From positions 992,001-1,056,000 of the forward strand of contig NZ_CP032549.1 in the NCBI RefSeq assembly GCF_012221945.1: a stretch of 64,000 nt of DNA. The letters run 5' to 3'. Of this stretch, positions 1 through 8,158 are shown piece by piece. Numbering within the stretch: position 1 is the first letter of the stretch; each line of letters starts with the position of its first letter. The notes under the pieces are model-generated. The model searched no databases. It was not told where the DNA came from and saw only the letters and a list, made by a program, of their open reading frames with translations. A program made the translations under genes and the position numbers. The stretch is from Glutamicibacter mishrai (GTDB lineage Bacteria; Actinomycetota; Actinomycetes; Actinomycetales; Micrococcaceae).

Positions 1-886
1 CCGTCATGCCGATGTAGAAGAAGCTGCCCACGTAGTTCACCGGTGCCAGCATCAGGTAGCTGAGGATGACCAGTGCCACGGCTGAGCCCGGGGTGATGGC
101 ACCGCTGCTGGCGCGCCACCAGGCCAGCAGTGAAGCGATGGCCAACAGCAGCACTGCGAAGCTGGAATCGATGACCAGCAGGATCAGCTGGTTTCTGGCC
201 AAGAGCTTCATCACTTGTTGGCGCACGCGCTCGGTGGCTGCGTTGATGGCCTTACCCATCCAGGTGCTGCCGCCGTTGAGCTTGAGCATGTTCAAGGAAC
301 GCAACGCGTCGAGGAAGGTGGCCGAGAGGATTCCCTGGGCCCTGCGGTATTCCCCGTTCGCTCCCCCGAAACGACGCTGGAAGCCCACGACGATCACTGG
401 CACGAAGGCGGTGGGGATGAGCAGCAGGATCGCGCTGAGCGGGTCAATGAACAGCGCAATGAAAATCAGGATCAATACGGGGGTGGCTACCGCGGCGCTG
501 GCCGGTCCGATGAAGCTGGAACGGTACTTCACCGAGCGTTCCACCGAATCCATGGCTGCGTGCACCAGTTCGCCTTCGCCTGCACGGCGAACGGCCAACG
601 GCCCAATGGACAGGTAGTGCTTGAGCAATTTGGAGCGGTGGAAGCTGGTCAGGGCCTGGCTGTCGTGGGAGATCACGATGGGAATCAAGAACGTCGCGAC
701 GAGCAGTGCCAGTAATTCGCCAACGACTCCGATGTACCACTGGCTATCGAGCGAAGCGCCGGTGTTCAGCCGATCAAATCCTTGGCCCAGCAGCACGACG
801 AGTCCTGCGGTTCCGGCCGCGGCAATCAGGCTGAGCGCCACGACGATTGCTGTTGCTGCCGAAAAAATTCCAAAGACCCTACGCAC
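1..886 (-). CDS. ABC transporter membrane domain, CydD-like (partial)
   Basis: This is the N-terminal part of an ABC exporter that runs off the left edge of the window; about 295 residues are visible. The start is a GTG at 886 with AGGATAGGG just upstream and an in-frame stop before it. Hydrophobic segments lie near residues 6-34, 48-70, 135-170 and 245-295. Between them is a charged cytoplasmic stretch with the pattern RAGEGELVHAAMDSVE, which resembles the coupling region of CydD-type exporters, as does the later stretch with FLDALRSLNMLKL. The family exports cysteine/glutathione to the periplasm for cytochrome bd assembly. The ATP-binding half lies outside the window, so the substrate is inferred only from this resemblance; a general lipid or drug exporter is the alternative. 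Confidence 0.72.
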   Translation of the reverse strand, partial: MRRVFGIFSAATAIVVALSLIAAAGTAGLVVLLGQGFDRLNTGASLDSQWYIGVVGELLALLVATFLIPIVISHDSQALTSFHRSKLLKHYLSIGPLAVRRAGEGELVHAAMDSVERSVKYRSSFIGPASAAVATPVLILIFIALFIDPLSAILLLIPTAFVPVIVVGFQRRFGGANGEYRRAQGILSATFLDALRSLNMLKLNGGSTWMGKAINAATERVRQQVMKLLARNQLILLVIDSSFAVLLLAIASLLAWWRASSGAITPGSAVALVILSYLMLAPVNYVGSFFYIGMT

Positions 887-975
887 ATCCCTATCCTAGG
901 ACAGATCGGTCCTCGACCTGCAGGGCGTTTGTCACAGATTGCCGGTGGCGCGGGAAGTAGGCGAAACTGGAAGGC

Positions 976-1962
976 ATGAGCACTTCGGAGCTAAAACAGC
1001 GCCCCCATTCCGTCACCCTGCGATTCCTCGCGGCCCCGACCGACGTTGATGTCACCGGGATCGTTCCTGCAGGCACCGTTCTCGAGTGGGTTGACAAGGC
1101 CGCTTATGCAGCTGCCGTGGGCTGGTCTTCCAGCTATTGCGTGACCGCTTACGTGGGCAATATCCATTTCGCGGATCCCATTCACTCCGGTGATCTGGTC
1201 GAGGTCAAAGCCTCTGTGGTGTACACCGGAAGCAGCTCCATGCACATCCAAACCGAGGTGACCTTCCAGGATCCTCGCGAACTGCGCCCGGTGGCTTCCA
1301 GCAATTGCCTGGTCATTTTTGTGGCCGTGGATGATCAGGGCAAGCCGACAGCGGTTCCGAGCTTCACCCCTGGCACGGCCCGGGAAATAGAGCTCCGCGA
1401 TAATGCGTTGGCCCGCATTGATATCCGTGAACAGATCGTGGCGTCCATGAAGGACCAGCAGTACACGGATGAGGGCACCGCTGAGCGAGTGACCCTGCGC
1501 TTCATGGCCTCTCCCACCGACGTGAACTGGGGTGGCAAGGTCCATGGCGGCATGGTGATGAAGTGGATTGACGAAGCCGCTGAGCTGTGTGCAGCGCGGT
1601 ACTGCCAGCAGGAAACGGTCGCGGTCTTCTCCGGCGGCATTCGCTTCTACCGTCCATTGCTTATCGGGCATCTGGTGGAAGTGGAAGCACGCTTGGTTTA
1701 TACCGGCAACAAGGGCATGCACATCGCTGTCCATGTGCGTTCCGGCGACCCGAAGACCCGCGAAATGAACCTGACCACCTACTGCCTGACCGTGATGGTG
1801 ACTCGCGACGAGACCGGCACCGCGGTGCCGGTGAAGCCATGGGTTCCGGTCAGCGCCGAGGATCAGCGTTTGTGGGAGCATGCCCGTGAGTTGGTGGCCA
1901 TCCGGGCCAATGCGCCTGGCGGATACACCCCGGTTCATCTGGTGGATTCGAGCGCCTCATGA
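976..1962 (+). CDS. Tandem-hotdog acyl-CoA thioesterase
   Basis: The 328-residue protein carries two copies of the hotdog fold. The copies start near residues 10 and 165, each with VTLRF-A-PTDV, then a G-G/W-D-A helix (EWVDKAAYAA and KWIDEAAELC), and then a VEV-A-VVYTG strand followed by MHI. This is the layout of bacterial acyl-CoA thioesterases of the YciA/BACH group, which hydrolyse fatty acyl-CoA to free acid and CoA in the cytoplasm. The second copy has the fuller GGKVHGGMVMKWID motif, so it is the likelier active half. The stop codon overlaps the start of trpF (ATGA), suggesting translational coupling. The metabolic link between the two genes is not evident. Confidence 0.88.
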   Translation: MSTSELKQRPHSVTLRFLAAPTDVDVTGIVPAGTVLEWVDKAAYAAAVGWSSSYCVTAYVGNIHFADPIHSGDLVEVKASVVYTGSSSMHIQTEVTFQDPRELRPVASSNCLVIFVAVDDQGKPTAVPSFTPGTAREIELRDNALARIDIREQIVASMKDQQYTDEGTAERVTLRFMASPTDVNWGGKVHGGMVMKWIDEAAELCAARYCQQETVAVFSGGIRFYRPLLIGHLVEVEARLVYTGNKGMHIAVHVRSGDPKTREMNLTTYCLTVMVTRDETGTAVPVKPWVPVSAEDQRLWEHARELVAIRANAPGGYTPVHLVDSSAS

Positions 1963-2570
1963 GTGATCGCGTGCCGTTTGTGAAAGTTTGCGGGCTTTCC
2001 ACCGCTAACGATGTCCAGGTCGCGGTGCAGCATGGAGCGGACGCTATCGGCTTTGTGCTCACAACCAGCGCCCGAGAAGTAAGCCCGCAGCAGGCAGCGC
2101 AGCTCGCGGCCTTGGTGCCCGAAGGTGTTGCCACCGTCGCGGTATTCCATACCGAGGATCTGCCGACGGTGCTCGAACGCGCCTCTGCAGCAAAGGTCGG
2201 TTGGGTCCAGCTGCACGGTAAGCGTACTGCTGATGATGTGAAGCTAGCTAAAGATGCCGGCTTCAAAGTCATCCGAGCGGTGCGCCGCGATGCAAACCCT
2301 GAAGACTTCGCTGATTGGTGCGAAGACTTGTTGCTCATCGATGCTTCAGTTCCCGGCAGCGGCAAAAGCTGGGATTATGCAGCGGTGCGCGAGCTGGCCG
2401 CTGGACGACAGTGGCTGGTTGCTGGCGGGCTGACCCCGCAGAATGTCGTCGAGGCGTTGGAACTCTCCGCTGCAACGGGTGCAGATGTCTCCTCCGGGGT
2501 GGAGTGTTCACGAGGCGTCAAGGATCCTGCGTTGATTGCCCAGTTTGTCGACGCCGCGAAGGGCGCCTGA
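1959..2570 (+). CDS. trpF: Phosphoribosylanthranilate isomerase
   Basis: TrpF converts phosphoribosylanthranilate to CdRP in tryptophan synthesis. The 203-residue protein has the family landmarks in order: FVKVCGL at residues 8-14 with the catalytic cysteine, ADAIGFV, VQLHG near 87, the acidic LLLIDASVPGSGKSWDY segment with the catalytic aspartate, AGGLTPQNV and ADVSSGVE. It lies outside any trp operon and overlaps the preceding thioesterase stop by 4 bp. Many actinobacteria lack trpF and use the dual enzyme PriA instead, so a stand-alone copy is notable. The segment VPGSGKSWDY departs slightly from the usual GGTG-FDW form but keeps the phosphate-loop glycines. Confidence 0.93.
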   Translation: MSDRVPFVKVCGLSTANDVQVAVQHGADAIGFVLTTSAREVSPQQAAQLAALVPEGVATVAVFHTEDLPTVLERASAAKVGWVQLHGKRTADDVKLAKDAGFKVIRAVRRDANPEDFADWCEDLLLIDASVPGSGKSWDYAAVRELAAGRQWLVAGGLTPQNVVEALELSAATGADVSSGVECSRGVKDPALIAQFVDAAKGA

Positions 2571-2573
2571 TAT

Positions 2574-3125
2574 CTAGCTGATCCAGTTGTGCGGAGCAGG
2601 CTTGCGCGAGCCGGGCAGGGCTCCCTGCTCACGCCACTGGTGAATCCATTCTGGAACTACGCGGTCTTCGGGAACGTCGAGCCCCACCGCGGCCAGGATC
2701 TCTTCGTTGGAGACGGCACCGTTTTTAGAGGTCATGCGGGTGGCGATATATGCACGGGCATAGATTTCGCCGTTGACCACGATGCGCTGTTCAAAGTAGA
2801 TGCACTTGTCATCCAGTCCCAGCAGGCGGGTTTCTTGCGAGAACTTGGTGCCCAGTCGCACCGATTTGCGGAAGGTGATGGTTTCGGTCTGCACTACCGG
2901 GGTCCATTTGTTCTTGCGCATGATGTCCCAGACGCCGGAACGGAACATGAGATCAAACCGGCCGAGGTCGAAGATCGAGAAGTACATTCCGTTGTTGATA
3001 TGACCGGCGAAGTCGATGTCGGTCAGGGTGGCTCGCATGGTTACCGAGCTGGTGTCGAACATGGAAAGTCTGGTGGCCTTTTTGCTGTTCAAAAAGACCA
3101 TGAGGATTCGGAAGATCATGTGCAT
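2574..3125 (-). CDS. Acyl-CoA thioesterase-like (hotdog) protein
   Basis: This 183-residue protein has one hotdog domain. TLTDIDFAGHINNGMYFSIFDLGRFDLMFR (two short motifs, DIDFAGHINN and YFSIFDLGR) matches the 4HBT-type thioesterase pattern with its catalytic D-x-x-GH-NN region, followed by TETITFRKSV and GEIYARAYIATR strands. Members of this group resemble the THEM6-like and acyl-ACP thioesterase families. An N-terminal hydrophobic stretch (MHMIFRILMVFL) may act as a membrane anchor. An ATG at 3065 (MFDTSSVT) is an alternative start that would remove it. The gene converges on trpF with a 3-bp gap. The natural substrate is unknown. Confidence 0.8.
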   Translation of the reverse strand: MHMIFRILMVFLNSKKATRLSMFDTSSVTMRATLTDIDFAGHINNGMYFSIFDLGRFDLMFRSGVWDIMRKNKWTPVVQTETITFRKSVRLGTKFSQETRLLGLDDKCIYFEQRIVVNGEIYARAYIATRMTSKNGAVSNEEILAAVGLDVPEDRVVPEWIHQWREQGALPGSRKPAPHNWIS

Positions 3126-3272
3126 ACCATCACATTACCGTCCGGTAACTTTTCTGCCTAGTCCATACTGCGTCCTCTCGACCATTGACGTAGTTCTTGC
3201 GGATCATGCCCACGCTGTGACAAAGCGGTATGGTCAAAGTGCCACCCTCCCTAAACTTCGTCGAGGAACTTG

Positions 3273-4643
3273 ATGCGCAGACTTCCCGAGATATTGCAGC
3301 GGCGCCTGCCTTCCTTGCCGCCAGCAGACTGGGAACGCCCTACCCCAGCAGCGAAGGGCCTGCGCAGGGACATGCTGCTCGCCCTGGCTTTTCTCCTCCT
3401 CGCATTACTGATGCAAGAGCTTGTACTGTCGCTCACCGAAAAGGAAGATGCGGTGCAGCGCCCGATTGCCTTCCTGATCCTGTCTGCATTGATTCTTCCC
3501 CTCATGTTCCGGCGGCGTTGGCCCATTCCGATGATGCTGGTCGGTTCCGTCGCATTTATTGCCAGCAGCGGTTCTGAGACCTATACGGTCGGCACGCAGC
3601 TCTGCGCCCAACTCGCCTACTTCTTGGGCATTTACACCGCAGTGACGTGGGCAAAGAATCGGCGGGCGTTGTGGATCTCGATGACGGTCGTGCTTCTGGC
3701 CATGGCTGTGTGGATTATCGTTTCGCTCTTCACCTCTGATCTCTTCGCGGCAACCGGAATGAGAATGGTCGATGATCCCGCAGGACTATTGCCCGTGGAC
3801 ATCGCCTATTCCCTCTACAGCTTCCTCATGAATCTGATGTACTTCGGTGGCGCAATTTTCCTCGGCTTGATCAGCTGGTCCAATGCCTACTCCAACGAAA
3901 TCGTCAAGGAACAGGCCCAGCGCATCGCAGACCAGGCACAGCAATTAGCTGATCGAGCAGTCAACGAGGAACGGCTGCGCATCGCCCGCGAACTGCACGA
4001 TGTCATCGCCCATCACATCGCTTCGGTAGGCGTGCAAGCCTCGGCCGCGCGCCTCGTACACGACCGGGATCCCGGCAAATCCCTGGAGCTCATGCGCGGT
4101 ATTGAAACCTCTGCACGCAGCGCGGTGCAAGAAACTCGCTCATTGCTCGGGGTGCTGCGTGAAAACGACATAAGTGAGTCCGGTGCAGAATCCGCAGGCG
4201 GAATCCGGAGACCGGAACCCTCCATGGCTCGTATTGAAGAGCTGGTGACTGCCAATAAGCTTCATGGATTGACGGTAGTTCTTTCACGCGATGAACATGA
4301 AGCACGTTTCATTGATAACCTGCCCGCTGGTCTCTCGCTTGCTCTCTATCGCATTAGCGGTGAAGCGCTGGCTAACGTGCGCCGGCATTCCACGGCGCAC
4401 ACGGCCACGCTGTCTGTGCGTTCAGGATCCGATGAAGAAGGCGCGTGGGTTGAAGTCGAAGTGACAGACGATGGGCGCCCGCGGCCGGATTCGTCCGGCA
4501 GCGGATTCGGATTGCGAGGCATCAGGGAACGATCGAACTTGCACCACGGCCTGGTAGAAATCGGACCGCGTATTCCGCGCGGCTGGCGCACCCGGGCCAG
4601 GCTTCGAGTTGTCGCACAAACAGATTCAAGGACGATGTCATGA
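3273..4643 (+). CDS. Sensor histidine kinase, NarL/DesK-type
   Basis: This is a membrane sensor kinase of the HisKA_3 class. The ATG at 3273 is chosen because GAGG lies 6 bp upstream; a TTG codon directly before it is a less likely start. Four to six membrane segments occupy residues ~30-205. They are followed by a coiled linker (EIVKEQAQRIADQAQQLADR), the dimerisation/phosphoacceptor box ERLRIARELHDVIAHH with His at about residue 242, and an ATP-binding domain with the N-box EALANVRRHS and the G-box GSGFGLRGIRER. The stop overlaps the start of the response regulator gene by 4 bp, so the two are a cognate pair. The NatAB-like transporter that follows is the probable target, by analogy with BceRS/DesKR-like arrangements. 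Confidence 0.92.
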   Translation: MRRLPEILQRRLPSLPPADWERPTPAAKGLRRDMLLALAFLLLALLMQELVLSLTEKEDAVQRPIAFLILSALILPLMFRRRWPIPMMLVGSVAFIASSGSETYTVGTQLCAQLAYFLGIYTAVTWAKNRRALWISMTVVLLAMAVWIIVSLFTSDLFAATGMRMVDDPAGLLPVDIAYSLYSFLMNLMYFGGAIFLGLISWSNAYSNEIVKEQAQRIADQAQQLADRAVNEERLRIARELHDVIAHHIASVGVQASAARLVHDRDPGKSLELMRGIETSARSAVQETRSLLGVLRENDISESGAESAGGIRRPEPSMARIEELVTANKLHGLTVVLSRDEHEARFIDNLPAGLSLALYRISGEALANVRRHSTAHTATLSVRSGSDEEGAWVEVEVTDDGRPRPDSSGSGFGLRGIRERSNLHHGLVEIGPRIPRGWRTRARLRVVAQTDSRTMS

Positions 4644-5305
4644 GCAAAATTTCAGTGGTGATTTGCGATGATCAGCCCTTGATCGTCTCGTCCCTCAAAC
4701 TCATATTGGAAACAGACGATCGCATCGAAGTGGTGGGCACTGCCAATAATGGCGTAGCAGGTGTTGAAATGGTCCAGACGCTGAATCCGACTCTGGCACT
4801 GATGGACATTCAGATGCCTCAAATGGACGGCATCGCGGCTACAACCAAGATCATCGGCCATACCGACACCAAGGTCATCGTTCTGACGACCTTCAATCGC
4901 GACGATTATCTCTTCGATGCCATGGATGCCGGAGCCAGCGGATTCCTGCTGAAAAACAGTGAACCCGAGATGCTCATCAATGCAGTGCATCAGGTGGCAG
5001 CCGGCAACGGGCTGCTCTCCCCCGAGGTCACTTTGAAGCTCATCAAAGGGCGAACCCCCAAAGGCATTAACGGGGCCGAACAATCTTCAAGTCCTGAGTC
5101 GGGACGGTTGAGGGAACTTACCGAACGAGAACTCCAGGTTCTCGGCGAACTGGCCAAGGGCAAAAACAACCAGGAAATCGCTACCTCGTTGTCGCTGTCC
5201 GAAGCCACTGTCAAGACGCATCTGTCTAATCTTCTAGCCAAGCTCCACCTGCGCGATCGTGTTCAAGGAGTTCTTTTTGCATATCGTGCTGGTCTCATCC
5301 AATAG
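4640..5305 (+). CDS. LuxR/NarL-family response regulator
   Basis: The 221-residue protein is the partner of the upstream histidine kinase (4-bp ATGA overlap). The receiver domain (residues ~4-125) has the acidic pair in ICDDQ, the phosphoacceptor Asp at about residue 56 in ALMDIQMPQMDG, the Thr in VLTTF and the Lys in FLLKNSEP. A linker leads to a C-terminal LuxR helix-turn-helix, LTERELQVLGELAKGKNNQE then SLSEATVKTHLSNLLAKL. It is expected to activate promoters when phosphorylated. The ABC exporter starting 80 bp downstream is the obvious candidate target. Confidence 0.94.
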   Translation: MSKISVVICDDQPLIVSSLKLILETDDRIEVVGTANNGVAGVEMVQTLNPTLALMDIQMPQMDGIAATTKIIGHTDTKVIVLTTFNRDDYLFDAMDAGASGFLLKNSEPEMLINAVHQVAAGNGLLSPEVTLKLIKGRTPKGINGAEQSSSPESGRLRELTERELQVLGELAKGKNNQEIATSLSLSEATVKTHLSNLLAKLHLRDRVQGVLFAYRAGLIQ

Positions 5306-5384
5306 TTTGAACCTTCAGATTGATCACTCAGCCTGGCTCTTTTCCTAAGCTGATGAGTACAAAGATTATTCGGCAGAGGAAATC

Positions 5385-6266
5385 ATGCTTGAGTTGCACA
5401 ACGTCTCACGATCGTTCTCGGACCACCAGGTACTACAAGATGTCAGCTTCACCGTACCCGGCGGTGCCCTAACCGGATTCGTTGGCGCCAACGGAGCCGG
5501 CAAAACCACGACCATGCGCATCATCATGGGCTTGCTGGCGGCCAATACGGGCGCAGTCACCCTCAACGGCGTTGAACTGTCTTCGGATACGCGTCCGAAC
5601 TTCGGATACATGCCAGAAGAGCGAGGGCTGTATCCCAAACAGCCGGTCATTGATCAACTCGTTTATCTGGGCCAGCTGCACGGATTAGGAAGAACCACCG
5701 CCCGTTCGCGCGCGATGGAGCTCTTGTCGCGGTTCGGCCTGGAGAACCGGGCCAAGGCCAAGTTGGAGTCGCTGTCTTTGGGCAATCAACAAAGGGTCCA
5801 GGTGGCGGCATCGCTCCTGCATGAACCTGATGTGCTGATTCTGGATGAGCCCTTCAGCGGGCTTGATCCCATTGCCGTGGATGCCATGAGTTCAATCCTG
5901 CGAGACTACGCTTCGCGCGGCGTTCCCGTTCTCTTCTCTTCGCATCAGCTGGATTTGCTGGACGTATTAGTGGACCACTTGGTGATCATTCAGAACGGGA
6001 AGATTCTGGCTGACTCCTCAGCCGATGACCTACGCTCATCGCAGGCCTCGCGCCACCGCATTTCTTTGGGTTCCGATGCAGGCTGGCTGCGCAACGAACC
6101 AGGTGTCGGCGTGCTCGATATTTCCGGGCCGGACGCCTTGGTCAATTTTGATTCCGAAACCACAGCACAACGAATACTCGCACGAGCCATGGAACGCGGT
6201 TCAGTAACTGAGTTCTCCATCTATCGACCTTCATTGGCCGACGTCTACAGGGAGATCATCCGATGA
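5385..6266 (+). CDS. ABC transporter ATP-binding protein, NatA-like
   Basis: This 293-residue ABC ATPase has Walker A GANGAGKTTT near residue 40, a diverged signature LSLGNQQRVQVA, Walker B VLILDEPFSGLDP, and the H-loop SSHQLDLLD. After the ATPase core comes a roughly 80-residue C-terminal extension typical of the NatA/YhaQ subgroup. It overlaps the next gene, its membrane partner, by 4 bp. Relatives export sodium ions or antimicrobial compounds, and the adjacent two-component system suggests induction by a cell-envelope or drug signal. The start ATG at 5385 is preceded by AGAGGAAATC. Confidence 0.92.
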   Translation: MLELHNVSRSFSDHQVLQDVSFTVPGGALTGFVGANGAGKTTTMRIIMGLLAANTGAVTLNGVELSSDTRPNFGYMPEERGLYPKQPVIDQLVYLGQLHGLGRTTARSRAMELLSRFGLENRAKAKLESLSLGNQQRVQVAASLLHEPDVLILDEPFSGLDPIAVDAMSSILRDYASRGVPVLFSSHQLDLLDVLVDHLVIIQNGKILADSSADDLRSSQASRHRISLGSDAGWLRNEPGVGVLDISGPDALVNFDSETTAQRILARAMERGSVTEFSIYRPSLADVYREIIR

Positions 6267-7435
6267 ATACCACTAGCCCGGCATGGCTGATCGTCACCCT
6301 GCGAGAAGTCGAAACGAAACTACGCGACAAAGCTTTCGTCATCACCACCATTGGCACATTGGTGGTCATCATCGGATCGATTGTCGTCTCCAGCATTCTT
6401 GGCAGCCGTAGTACAGAATTCTCGGTAACAGCTACCGATGAGTCCAGCTATCAAGTGCTCACCCAAGTCCAGAAAGACAAACCCGACGATGTTTCGCTGC
6501 GTATTGCCCAATCCACCGAGCAAGAAGCAAGGCAACAACTTGGCGATGGCGACCTCGATGCGATGCTGTCCAGCAGCAATGATGGGCAAGCCTATTCGCT
6601 GACCGGCTTTGACGAAGTTGATGATCAGCTTCGCCAACTGGTTGCCGACGGTGCCGACACGATACTTACTGACCAGTTACTTGCATCCGCAGGGCTGGAT
6701 GCCGCGAGCCTGCCTTCTGCAGATGCGTTGAAGGTATCCCAGCTTCAAGGCGATGCCGACCGGAATTCAATGGTCAAGGCCATGGGATTCCTCTTTTCCT
6801 TCCTTTTCTACATGGCCACATTGCTCTTCGGCATGCCAATCGCCAACTCCGTGATTGAAGAGAAACAGAACCGCGTGGTGGAGATCCTCGCCAGCACCAT
6901 CCGGCTACGCCAATTGTTGACCGGAAAAATCGTTGGAAATGTCATTCTGGCGATGATCCAGCTCTTGGTCTTCCTCAGCGTCGGGCTGTTGGCAGCGTAT
7001 CTGTCGCCCTTGGAGATCCCGTTCCTCGGTGTTGTTTCCCAGGTTGCTGGATGGTTTGCGGTCTTCTTCTTTGGCGGCTTCCTGGTCTTGGCCGGCATCT
7101 GGGCCGCCCTTGGATCGCTGGCAACGAGAACCGAAGACCTGCAGCAATCCAGCGGCCCAGTGGTCACTGTGCTCATTGCAGTCCTGTTCATCGGCCTGTA
7201 TGCCAAGGACGGCTTCTTGGTTGCGGCCTCCTACGTTCCCATCGCCTCGTCCGTAGCCATGCCCATCCGGTTGTTATCCGGCGAGGTTGCCCTGTGGGAG
7301 CCAATCCTTTCATTGGTCATCCTCTTGGCCGCCTGCTGGGCAGTATTGCTCTTTGCAGAGAAAATCTATCGCCGGGCAGTGATGCACACCGGTGGTTCCC
7401 TGACCCTGCGCAAGGCACTGAAGCTGGAGGTCTAG
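6263..7435 (+). CDS. ABC transporter permease, NatB/YhaP-like
   Basis: This is the membrane partner of the preceding ATPase (4-bp overlap). The 390-residue protein has one N-terminal membrane helix (residues ~25-48), a hydrophilic extracytoplasmic domain to ~165, then five or six helices. The block GMPIANSVIEEKQNRVVEILAST around residue 190 is characteristic of ABC-2/NatB permeases, where the EEK-RVVEIL segment is the coupling helix. It probably exports an ion, antibiotic or lipid. There is no sequence basis for choosing one substrate. Confidence 0.9.
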   Translation: MNTTSPAWLIVTLREVETKLRDKAFVITTIGTLVVIIGSIVVSSILGSRSTEFSVTATDESSYQVLTQVQKDKPDDVSLRIAQSTEQEARQQLGDGDLDAMLSSSNDGQAYSLTGFDEVDDQLRQLVADGADTILTDQLLASAGLDAASLPSADALKVSQLQGDADRNSMVKAMGFLFSFLFYMATLLFGMPIANSVIEEKQNRVVEILASTIRLRQLLTGKIVGNVILAMIQLLVFLSVGLLAAYLSPLEIPFLGVVSQVAGWFAVFFFGGFLVLAGIWAALGSLATRTEDLQQSSGPVVTVLIAVLFIGLYAKDGFLVAASYVPIASSVAMPIRLLSGEVALWEPILSLVILLAACWAVLLFAEKIYRRAVMHTGGSLTLRKALKLEV

Positions 7436-7492
7436 GACAGCCGCGACTATCAAAACAGCGCTTGCACAGCCACCCTTACTAGACTTGGGCCA

Positions 7493-8092
7493 GTGAGCGA
7501 AGAAAAACCACTGTTGCAATTGCCTGCCCGACTTATTGGCGTATGGCTCCTATTAATCGTCTGCATCGCTGGCTCGACCGTGTTGGCCACCGCCCACTAC
7601 ATCACCGGTGGAAGCCTGCTGATCATCATGGCGCTGTGGGCCATCCGCGTGCTTGCCATCGCCAGCTTCTGGTTCCTGCCAGGACGTACCGACACGAAGC
7701 TCTTTGCCATGGCCCTGGTCCTGCTCTCGCAGATCCTGGACGTAGTGCTGAAACTGCCGGTGATCGATACCGTCGAATACGGCGACTGGTTCATGGTTTC
7801 GGCCCTGGATCTCACCGGGCAGTATGCCGGCTACTTCACGGTGTGGGGCCTGCTGCTGCCACTGCTCGCCTTGGTGGGCTGGTTCGTTTTGCGCTCGCGC
7901 TCACTGGCCGGCTGGATCACCGGCATCCTCTCGGCCATCGGCATGGGATTCATCGCCCAGGCGTCCATCGCCTCCGAGCAGGGATCTCTCCCGGCCTTCG
8001 TCATAGCAACCATGGGGCGCTATATCGTCCCCGCGCTGCTGTCTTCCGTGGCCGATTTCCTCGTACGCAAATACCAGACCGCCAAGAAGTAA
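7493..8092 (+). CDS. Six-helix membrane protein of unknown function
   Basis: The protein of 199 residues starts at a GTG (GTGAGCGAAGAA). About six membrane helices are visible, near residues 14-37, 43-62, 71-90, 115-135, 143-160 and 168-190. No catalytic motif or known domain was recognised. It lies 57 bp after the ABC exporter genes on the same strand and ends just before a strong hairpin, so it may be the last gene of that unit. The function is unknown. Confidence 0.75.
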   Translation: MSEEKPLLQLPARLIGVWLLLIVCIAGSTVLATAHYITGGSLLIIMALWAIRVLAIASFWFLPGRTDTKLFAMALVLLSQILDVVLKLPVIDTVEYGDWFMVSALDLTGQYAGYFTVWGLLLPLLALVGWFVLRSRSLAGWITGILSAIGMGFIAQASIASEQGSLPAFVIATMGRYIVPALLSSVADFLVRKYQTAKK

Positions 8093-8105
8093 GAAGGCAA
8101 AAATA

Positions 8106-8139
8106 CAGCCAGCATTCCTTATATAAGGAATGCTGGCTG
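8106..8139. terminator. Perfect 17-bp hairpin, bidirectional terminator
   Basis: A perfectly palindromic 34-base segment (CAGCCAGCATTCC then its mirror) sits between the convergent membrane-protein gene and putA, 13 bp after the former and 19 bp before the putA stop. An A-rich run (AAAAATA) lies on the left flank and TTTGTT on the right, so it can serve both strands. Confidence 0.82.
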
Positions 8140-8158
8140 CATTTGTTCTACCCGAAGA

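Noticed and set aside
991..1938. Long open frame antisense to the tandem-hotdog thioesterase
   Set aside because: It is an antisense shadow in GC-rich sequence, with no domain, no ribosome site and composition typical of reverse frames.
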